NCBI GenBank assembly: GCA_021776805.1
Contig: JAJFFD010000156.1
Span: 1 to 64,000, forward strand
Origin: Planctomycetota bacterium
Lineage (GTDB): Bacteria > Planctomycetota > UBA1135 > UBA2386
Direction: 5' to 3'
DNA: 64,000 nucleotides
Shown here: piece after piece, positions 34,492-40,973 of the stretch
Layout of the letters: each line of letters begins with the position of its first letter
Numbering within the stretch: the stretch's first letter is position 1
The notes under the pieces: generated by a model
What the model saw: the letters and a program-made list of their open reading frames with translations, nothing else
Database searches by the model: none
What the model was told of the DNA's origin: nothing
Translations under genes and position numbers: made by a program

Positions 34492-35909
34492 TTCTTTCGC
34501 AGGGGCCCGGCCAGAGTCGGCTTGATCGACTCTCGATGCAGCTCCAGACGCGACAGAATGCTGGCCATGTCCCGGCTGAGCACTTCCTCGTACTCCCGCG
34601 GCCCGTGGATGGTCACCGCATAGAACTCTTCATCAACCTTGAGCACCACCAACTGACAGAAGTATGTGCGTGATCTGGTTCCTGGTGCAGGCCGGCTGTA
34701 GGAACCCCGGTATTCCACGCCGCTCACACCGCGCAGATTGATCATGCCCTTGTTCGCCTCGCTCAATCCCGGATAGAGCAGGCGAAGCCAGCGCAAGACC
34801 GCCTCCGCACCGGATTCCAGGGCAAGACCCGCGGCGAGTTGATCGACGCGCATCATGCTGACCATTGCATCCATATGTGCAGCGCCCGCTATGATTCGAT
34901 CCTCGAACTCCTCTTCGCCAAATACCCAGCTGGGATTGGGGAGCCACATACCAAAGCGCTCATCTTTGGAAACCTGCAGGGCCTTGGGAAAGCGCTGCAC
35001 ACGTTCTTTGGCATGATGCCGTGCCAGTTCTTCCGTGCTCGGCAGGGCGATCAAAGCGGGCCCGTTGACCTCGCGACGGAGGCTATTGCCCAGACCATCC
35101 ATCCACTCAACGTTCTGCCCGGAGCTAGTCTCGGTTTCGAGAAGGTTGACGGTAACGACCTCACCCTCATGCAGAACTCTTCGATTGGCGCCGACCTTGT
35201 AGCTGCGACGGAGCAATTGCTCCTCTCGAGGATCAAAGATGTCGAAGCCCTGCGCATCGTCCTTCGAAGAGCCACTATGGCGGAGGGATTCACGCAGCTC
35301 CAAGGGGAAGCGTAGATCAACAGGGCGCTCGTATTCGCTGGTCGACTTGCCATGGGTCGACTTGCGGGCAACTTCCAGTTTGCCATCGACAACCGTGGCC
35401 ATCACGATCCGTTCCGCATCAACCTGAGTTGCCCCGCGTGGACGACTGCGCTCGCGGTAGAAACAGGAGACCGGCTGCTGATTCGCATCGAGAACCTCGA
35501 GGAATGTCATCTCGGTGGTCCTCTTCTCGTTGACGAATTGCCATTCTTCGCCAATCCGGTACTCGCCATCTTCGCCACGGGTCAGAGTCTCGTGCAACCA
35601 ACCCACCGGTTCACCGTCGCCATCATGGAGGACTCGCCAGTCATCACGACGCTTGTAGAGCTGATCGTCATCTTCAACTGGCTCTTCTTCGCGCTGAGCA
35701 GTCGCAGCTCGGATGATGGCCGCAGCCATGCTCCGATCGATACCCATGACCGTGCCTTCGGCAAGTTGGATCTCAATGTAGTCGTCGATCTCTTTCAAGA
35801 TCCGACCTTCGAGCTCGTTGCCATTCTTCAACTGAATGACGTCGAAGCCAACGGGGGCTTGGGGAAGGGGCTGCTGGCAGATGGCCAGCAGGAGGAAAGT
35901 GCCGATCAT
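34488..35909 (-). CDS. Secreted protein of unknown function with N-terminal small beta module
   Basis: 473 residues; N-terminal hydrophobic segment (M-I-G-T-F-L-L-L-A-I-C) is a short signal-like sequence. It is followed by I-Q-L-K-N-G-N-E-L-E-G-R-I-L and Y-I-E-I-Q-L-A-E-G-T-V-M-G-I, the same K-D/N-G-x-x-x-x-G-x-I/V pattern as in the 27989 product. The remainder is rich in charged beta strands and has no motif I recognise. The C-terminal part has F-Y-A-V-T-I-H-G-P and a final helix. It overlaps the 3' end of comM tail-to-tail by 4 bp. It shares strand with the membrane transferase upstream (104-bp gap). Confidence 0.65.
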   Translation of the reverse strand: MIGTFLLLAICQQPLPQAPVGFDVIQLKNGNELEGRILKEIDDYIEIQLAEGTVMGIDRSMAAAIIRAATAQREEEPVEDDDQLYKRRDDWRVLHDGDGEPVGWLHETLTRGEDGEYRIGEEWQFVNEKRTTEMTFLEVLDANQQPVSCFYRERSRPRGATQVDAERIVMATVVDGKLEVARKSTHGKSTSEYERPVDLRFPLELRESLRHSGSSKDDAQGFDIFDPREEQLLRRSYKVGANRRVLHEGEVVTVNLLETETSSGQNVEWMDGLGNSLRREVNGPALIALPSTEELARHHAKERVQRFPKALQVSKDERFGMWLPNPSWVFGEEEFEDRIIAGAAHMDAMVSMMRVDQLAAGLALESGAEAVLRWLRLLYPGLSEANKGMINLRGVSGVEYRGSYSRPAPGTRSRTYFCQLVVLKVDEEFYAVTIHGPREYEEVLSRDMASILSRLELHRESIKPTLAGPLRKN

Positions 35910-36013
35910 TGGGGTCCCTCAGATGCACCGGAGTCACCCTTGCCATCGGCAAGATCTGCTCGAATCTTGAGCAAATGCCCGGCCACTGGGCGATCCCTGT
36001 ACAAGTGCCCAGT

Positions 36014-37675
36014 TCAGGTGACCGCGAGCAACCGCCGCAGGGTCTGGCGAAGCAGCAAGCCAGTGCCGAGGAGCCAGAGCGGCAAGCACAACCAAAGGGG
36101 GAATCCGGGAATGCGATCCGCCAAGTAGTTGAGCCAGAAGTGTCGAAAGCGACTGTCCTCCGGATAGGTCAGCTTCGCCGCCGGGAACCCCGAGGGCAAG
36201 GTGACCCCAAACAGAGGCTCGGTGCTGTCTTCAGAAAGCCCAGTCTCGATGCGCCCGCTCAGGGCGAGCCAGGCGTAGGTCCAATGGCTATGCAAAGGGC
36301 TGAAGGCCCAGACCCGGTTGATCACATCGGGCCCCGGATTCTCGAATTCGGCATGTACCGCCAGGCTCGCCATCTGCTGCTGGCCGCGGTAGGGACTGAG
36401 CACCCCGCCAAGGTTGATCACGAAACCCAGGATGACCACCAGGTAGAAGCTGCGTCGGGCGGTGATCCATGGTTTGCCGAGAGCGAATGTCACCGCCACT
36501 AGAATCACCACCGAGGGGGTGAGATAGCGAATCCCCCAGCACATGCCAGCGGCCCAATAAGTCAGGCCGCCGATGAGAGCGATGGGCAGGAAGGCGATGA
36601 GTACAGCCACAATCTGTGGCGCTTCCCTGCGCCATCGCTTGATGAGCAGGAAGATCGCCAGTACGAAGGGGGGGGAGAACCAAAGCAAACCCTTGCCCCA
36701 AGAGAAGAGCACCAGATAGGCACCGATCAAAAAGTTGCGGCTGAGCAACCCGGCTGAGTCGCCATAACCGGTTTCCATCAAACTCCCGAAGCGCAGGTAG
36801 TTGGCGCTGAGCAGGAAGAGAAGGCAAGGCAATCCACCGAGAATCCATGCACCGACGCTGCGCAGACTGCCGGCTCGCCAGCTGCTGAACAAGGCCCAAA
36901 GCGTCAGCATGCCGACGGGCAAAGCATGCGGATAGCGCAGGGTGACCGCAGCGCCGGCAAAGAAGCCCGCCCAGGCCAGGCCCGGCACCGAAGTCTGCCG
37001 CTGATGGAAACGCAGGAGACCATAGAACGCAGCGAGCAGGCAGGCCAGCCCAGGCATGTCGGACATGGTCTCACTTGACCCTGGCCAAAACTGGGTACAA
37101 AAGCAGCTGACCATCGCCACCAGCAGTGCCTCGATGCGACTGCAACCCAGGGCGGCGGCGATCAGGAAGAGCAGCAGGAAGCAGACCGCCGCAGAGATGG
37201 CTGGAATGAAACTGCAAAAGAACTGCGCCCAGAAGTAGTCACCCCACTCGTTGTCCCGCGCGGCACGCAGCCCCTCCTCGGGACCTGGAAAGCACCAGGC
37301 AAAGAACTCACCCAAGGCAACGAACGGCAGCATCAATGCCTGATGGCCGATGGGAAACCAGATGTACTGCCGACCATTGTCCCCCGTTCGCCCGTACTGC
37401 GGCGGGGCCGGATCCTTGATGGCGTTGGCGATGAGGCGCTCAGCTCGCCAAGTCTCCTGGTCAGGCGCCAACAGCCGCTCGTCGCCACTGGCAATCAACC
37501 CGGGATCGCCGCGCAGGAGCCAGGCTCGAGCAGCAACCATGGTGATGCGTGCATCGTCGTTCTCCGTGTAGCCATGGGCCCCGAATCCGAAGATGCCAAA
37601 GCAGGCCAGGAAGAGGAGCCACAGAGCGCCTCTGCCAGGCGGAACCGCTTCGGTCTTGGCCTCAGCTGTCGTCAA
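36014..37675 (-). CDS. GT-C-type membrane glycosyltransferase-like protein
   Basis: 553 residues, ~10-12 membrane helices. The start is TTG 37675, preceded by an unusually strong GGGGGAGG 3 nt upstream; the frame is open further upstream, but that part is the shadow of cutA. Loop 1 carries E-N-D-D-A-R (acidic D-D motif typical of lipid-phosphate-sugar transferases) and A-R-A-W-L-L-R-G-D. It has the general GT39/GT83-like architecture seen also at 13121 and 50862. It would transfer sugar from polyprenyl phosphate on the periplasmic side. The start lies 14 bp inside cutA, so the two are coupled. The acceptor and sugar are unknown. Confidence 0.7.
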   Translation of the reverse strand: MTTAEAKTEAVPPGRGALWLLFLACFGIFGFGAHGYTENDDARITMVAARAWLLRGDPGLIASGDERLLAPDQETWRAERLIANAIKDPAPPQYGRTGDNGRQYIWFPIGHQALMLPFVALGEFFAWCFPGPEEGLRAARDNEWGDYFWAQFFCSFIPAISAAVCFLLLFLIAAALGCSRIEALLVAMVSCFCTQFWPGSSETMSDMPGLACLLAAFYGLLRFHQRQTSVPGLAWAGFFAGAAVTLRYPHALPVGMLTLWALFSSWRAGSLRSVGAWILGGLPCLLFLLSANYLRFGSLMETGYGDSAGLLSRNFLIGAYLVLFSWGKGLLWFSPPFVLAIFLLIKRWRREAPQIVAVLIAFLPIALIGGLTYWAAGMCWGIRYLTPSVVILVAVTFALGKPWITARRSFYLVVILGFVINLGGVLSPYRGQQQMASLAVHAEFENPGPDVINRVWAFSPLHSHWTYAWLALSGRIETGLSEDSTEPLFGVTLPSGFPAAKLTYPEDSRFRHFWLNYLADRIPGFPLWLCLPLWLLGTGLLLRQTLRRLLAVT

Positions 37676-37997
37676 GGACCTCCCCCAGCACCCAGGAGAG
37701 ATATGCGGGCAGACCGGAGTCCGCCGCGAACACCAGGAACTCGGGCACATCGTAGCTGTGCAGGGCAGACAACTTCTCGCGCAGGGCTTCGACCGCCGTC
37801 GCACTGGTCTTCATGAGCAGCACCGACTCCTCTGCGGACTCGATCGCCCCCTGCCACCAGTAGAGAGAACGGGCCGGCCCAAGCAAATTGACGCAGGCGA
37901 TGAGACGGGACTCGAGGAGAGCGCGAGCTAAAGACTCGGCCTCTTCAACTGGAGCGCTCGTAATCGCAACGCACACTCCACTCTGCTCGGCGCTCAC
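37662..37997 (-). CDS. cutA: CutA1-like divalent-cation tolerance protein
   Basis: 111 residues, the size of trimeric, PII-like CutA. Signatures: A-R-A-L-L-E-S-R-L-I-A-C-V-N-L-L (25-40), Y-W-W-Q-G-A-I-E (46-53), L-L-M-K-T (60-64), L-H-S-Y-D-V-P-E-F-L-V-F (79-90) and a C-terminal Y-L-S-W-V. CutA was linked to copper tolerance in E. coli, but its role is debated and may be signalling. Starts with GTG 37997, overlapping the upstream TGA as GTGA. It is in a run of overlapping genes. Confidence 0.93.
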   Translation of the reverse strand: MSAEQSGVCVAITSAPVEEAESLARALLESRLIACVNLLGPARSLYWWQGAIESAEESVLLMKTSATAVEALREKLSALHSYDVPEFLVFAADSGLPAYLSWVLGEVLDDS

Positions 37998-38746
37998 TTA
38001 CCCCTCGCCAATCGCTCTGCCAAGACCGGATGGAGCCCAGCAGCCAAGATCTTGGTTTGAGTACCACGAAAGTCGTACGGAACACGATGGATCTCAACCT
38101 TGTTTTCTGTGACAACAGCGAAGGATGCGCGAGGATCACCATCGCGCGGCTGCCCTACGCTGCCAACATTGACGACAGCCGGTTCGCCATTCAAGTCGAA
38201 GCTGCTGCACTCGCCTTCGGCCGCGACAAAGCGCAGGTCCTGGTAGTGGATTCCAGGCCAGTGAGTGTGACCGACGAAACATGGGCGATCGATCTTTGCG
38301 AAGATCTCAGCCATCTTCTCCGGTTCGAGGAAGCCGTCGCTCTTGAGCACGTACTCCATGATCGGGTCGCGAGGGGATCCATGGAAGAATAGGAAGCCAT
38401 GAGCTTCCATGCGATCGGGCAAAGCCGCTAGAAAGTCCCACATCCCTCGGCGGCCAAAGCGAAAGAGGCCCGGCTTGAGGCGCTTCCGTGTGTAGAGCAG
38501 GGCATCGCTGGCGAGCGGATTGAAGTGATCGAGGGCATTGAAGAGACCCCAATCGTGATTCCCCATGATGCTCCAGGAACAGCGTTCCATCACCAAGCGA
38601 ACGCATGCTTCAGGTTCTGCGCCGTAGCCGACAATGTCCCCGAGGCAGTTGGTTTCACGGATTCCCAACTGGTCGATGCGCGCAAACACCGCCTCCAGGG
38701 CCTCGAGGTTGCTGTGCAGGTCTGAAATCAGCGCAAAGGTGGCCAC
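37994..38746 (-). CDS. Metallophosphoesterase, MJ0936/YfcE-like
   Basis: 250 residues from GTG 38746 (GAGG 4 nt upstream). The frame remains open further upstream but overlaps nrnA and is not conserved. Metal motifs are complete: S-D-L-H-S-N (8-13 region), G-D-I-V-G-Y-G, G-N-H-D-W, H-G-S, and G-H-T-H-W-P, with the final N-V-G-S-V-G-Q-P-R-D. This is the single-domain cytoplasmic phosphodiesterase family, whose in-vivo substrates vary. It follows nrnA by 12 bp and overlaps cutA by 4 bp (GTGA). Unlike the one at 22296 its catalytic motifs are intact. Confidence 0.9.
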   Translation of the reverse strand: MATFALISDLHSNLEALEAVFARIDQLGIRETNCLGDIVGYGAEPEACVRLVMERCSWSIMGNHDWGLFNALDHFNPLASDALLYTRKRLKPGLFRFGRRGMWDFLAALPDRMEAHGFLFFHGSPRDPIMEYVLKSDGFLEPEKMAEIFAKIDRPCFVGHTHWPGIHYQDLRFVAAEGECSSFDLNGEPAVVNVGSVGQPRDGDPRASFAVVTENKVEIHRVPYDFRGTQTKILAAGLHPVLAERLARGK

Positions 38747-38757
38747 TATCCTCGAAC

Positions 38758-39726
38758 CTAGCTGGCCTCCAGCACCGCTTGAATCCGTTCCACCACGACA
38801 GCCTTGGCCGCATCGATGGACTCGGCCAGGCTGGCTCCGGCGGCCTTCTTGTGGCCACCGCCACCAAAGCTCTGCGCAATCTTCTGCACGTCCACATCGC
38901 CTGTCGCGCGCAGGGACAGTTTCACGCCACCATCCATCCGCTCCTTGAGCAGAGCAACTACCTCCACGCCCTCGATGGATCGCAGAGGCTCGATGACCTG
39001 ATCCAATGCGAGCGCAATGTTGGCGGCTTCTTCGACGAGCACCCGGTTGAGGGCAACCACGCCGAGACGGCCTTCGAGAAAGACCTCGCTCTTGCTGAGG
39101 CAAGTCGTCAGCAGAGACACAGAACTCGGATCATTTCGACGGTTGATAAGATCAAAGATGCGAACCGGTTGAACTCCACCATCACTCACCATTTCGGTTG
39201 CGATGCGTAGGACTTCCGCGTCCGTGTTCGAATACCGAAACCAGCCCGTGTCCGAGATCAGTGAAAGGAAGATGCCCTCGGCTGCAGCCGCACCGATTGG
39301 CACATCGAAGTGTTTGTACAGGCGGTAAATCAAGGCGCCGGTGGCAGGAGCAGTTGGGTCGATGAAGTGATCGACCTCCTCACCATCAAAGCTGTCTACG
39401 TGGTGATCGATAACGAGAAGCCGGGCAGCCCGTTCTTTGATCGCAGTCGCCAACCTGCCAACGCGGGAGAGATGGGCGCAATCCAGTAGCACAGCGACAT
39501 CGTGCTCAGGAAGCGGCAGGCCCGAGGAAATCGGGGTCTGCTCCAGCAGGAAGTCATAGACCCGGATGATTGGATCCGGATTACAGATGACCACCTGCTT
39601 GCCCATCGATTGGAGAAGGTGCAGGAGAGCCACCTGAGACCCGAGGCAATCCCCGTCGGGATGCTCATGGCCGGTGAGAAGGAAGCTCTTTTCCTGGGCG
39701 AGAATGTCCGCGGCTGACTCAATCAA
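38758..39726 (-). CDS. nrnA: DHH/DHHA1 phosphoesterase, NrnA-like
   Basis: 322 residues. Degrades nanoRNA and, in some species, dephosphorylates pAp. Motifs: T-G-H-E-H-P-D-G-D (18-26), L-L-D-C-A-H-L (79-85), I-D-H-H (109-112, the DHH), D-T-G-W-F-R-Y-S-N (159-167), and C-terminal DHHA1 G-G-G-G-H-K-K-A-A-G. Length and motif order match NrnA. Starts with TTG 39726, overlapping the amidohydrolase stop as TTGA, with AGGATC just upstream. Confidence 0.93.
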   Translation of the reverse strand: MIESAADILAQEKSFLLTGHEHPDGDCLGSQVALLHLLQSMGKQVVICNPDPIIRVYDFLLEQTPISSGLPLPEHDVAVLLDCAHLSRVGRLATAIKERAARLLVIDHHVDSFDGEEVDHFIDPTAPATGALIYRLYKHFDVPIGAAAAEGIFLSLISDTGWFRYSNTDAEVLRIATEMVSDGGVQPVRIFDLINRRNDPSSVSLLTTCLSKSEVFLEGRLGVVALNRVLVEEAANIALALDQVIEPLRSIEGVEVVALLKERMDGGVKLSLRATGDVDVQKIAQSFGGGGHKKAAGASLAESIDAAKAVVVERIQAVLEAS

Positions 39727-40952
39727 GATCCCGATCCTACCGTGGAAGCCGCTTCGTACCCCGATTTTCCGCTGACTCGGACACCTCTGCTGAAGGTATC
39801 AAGGCGGCGCAAGCGACCCTGGGTGAAGTCCTCCAAGCAGGCCTGCTCTCCCTGGCCCGCAGCGATCTCCACGCGAACGAAGTCAGCGACAGCGCCCGGT
39901 GACAGCCTGCCCAGGCCTGGACGATTGATCGCCAAGGCAGCATCCCTCGTCGCCATGGCCAAGACCCTGTCAGGGGACAATTGTGGCCACAGACGCCTTG
40001 CACCGGCCATTTCGGCAAGCATGGAGAATGCCGGGTTGCTGGCCCGCGAATCCGTCCCCAGGGCAACATGGATGCCAAGTTTCAACCAGCGCAGCAGGGG
40101 CACAGGTGGCCGTCGAAAGTACTCGATGGTGCCTGGGCAGACGACGATGCGAGCCCCGCGGCTGGCGATGAGTTCGGGGTCCCCAGAGTCCAGGTGCTGA
40201 CAATGCACCAGGGAACAATCTGGCCCCAGCAAGCCGACATGATCCAGGTAGCGGGCTGGGCTTCTCCCCGGGGCCTTGAATCCTCGCGGCAGACGACCGA
40301 GATCGACGAGGAGATCACGGAATGGACCCTTACCGCTGCCGAGGAATTCGACTTCCTCCGCTGACTCGGCCAGATGCACCGTCGCCTTGCGATTCGATGC
40401 AGCACAGGTACGAAAGAGGGCTGGTGACACCGAATAAGGCGCGTGCGGCGACAGACCACGCCAACAATGCCTGCTGCCCGGAAGGTCTCGGCGGATAAGC
40501 AGCTGTCGCGCCTTCGCTGCGGAGAGATCGAAGCCGGTGACCTCCTGGTAACAACGTCCGGCGATGGGACGATTACGCAGAACCCTGACGCTCAGTCCGC
40601 TGCTATCGATTTCACCCAAGGCGGTACAGCCAGAGGCAGTCAGTTGATCGATTGCTGCCGCGCAGCTGCGCATCTTATCCTCATCCGAGCTCGACCCCAT
40701 CTCTCCCATGACCCGACCCAACCAGGGCAGGAAGTCTCGCCGCTGCTGCTTCAACATGGGGATCTGGAGGTGCACATGAGCATTCACCAGACCTGGGAAG
40801 ATTGCGCAGGCATCGACCTTGCGGGTTGAGGGCAACGCCTTTGCAGCGAGGACCCTGCCATTCGCAGAGACCGTGAGCTCACCGGGGCTGTAGACCAGTC
40901 CTGGCCGCAGCCATAGGTGGGCCGCGCGGAAGTGTCGCGGCTTCGCTTCCAC
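39723..40952 (-). CDS. Metal-dependent amidohydrolase (deaminase-like)
   Basis: 409 residues, GTG start at 40952. Amidohydrolase superfamily TIM barrel: N-A-H-V-H-L-Q (first H-x-H; residues ~58-64), S-P-H-A-P-Y-S-V-S, V-H-L-A-E-S-A-E-E-V-E, L-V-H-C-Q-H-L-D and L-G-T-D-S-R-A-S-N-P (catalytic Asp). This set resembles the aminodeoxyfutalosine/adenosine/guanine-type deaminases, including MqnX of the futalosine menaquinone route; other mqn genes are not visible, so the substrate is left open. It lies 10 bp beyond the Gly-rich lipoprotein; the start codon is inside a hairpin. Confidence 0.8.
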   Translation of the reverse strand: MEAKPRHFRAAHLWLRPGLVYSPGELTVSANGRVLAAKALPSTRKVDACAIFPGLVNAHVHLQIPMLKQQRRDFLPWLGRVMGEMGSSSDEDKMRSCAAAIDQLTASGCTALGEIDSSGLSVRVLRNRPIAGRCYQEVTGFDLSAAKARQLLIRRDLPGSRHCWRGLSPHAPYSVSPALFRTCAASNRKATVHLAESAEEVEFLGSGKGPFRDLLVDLGRLPRGFKAPGRSPARYLDHVGLLGPDCSLVHCQHLDSGDPELIASRGARIVVCPGTIEYFRRPPVPLLRWLKLGIHVALGTDSRASNPAFSMLAEMAGARRLWPQLSPDRVLAMATRDAALAINRPGLGRLSPGAVADFVRVEIAAGQGEQACLEDFTQGRLRRLDTFSRGVRVSGKSGYEAASTVGSGS

Positions 40953-40973
40953 AGCCGCCTTTTTAGCGGCTGT
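40951..40973 (-). promoter_or_regulatory. Hairpin spanning the stop of one gene and start of the next
   Basis: ACAGCCGC (40951-40958) pairs perfectly with GCGGCTGT (40966-40973), loop of 7 nt. On the minus strand it contains the TAA stop of the lipoprotein (40965-40963) and the GTG start of the amidohydrolase (40952-40950). In the mRNA the start codon is in the stem, so ribosomes finishing the lipoprotein would open it. It may couple translation; a terminator role is possible but no clear U-run follows. Confidence 0.5.
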
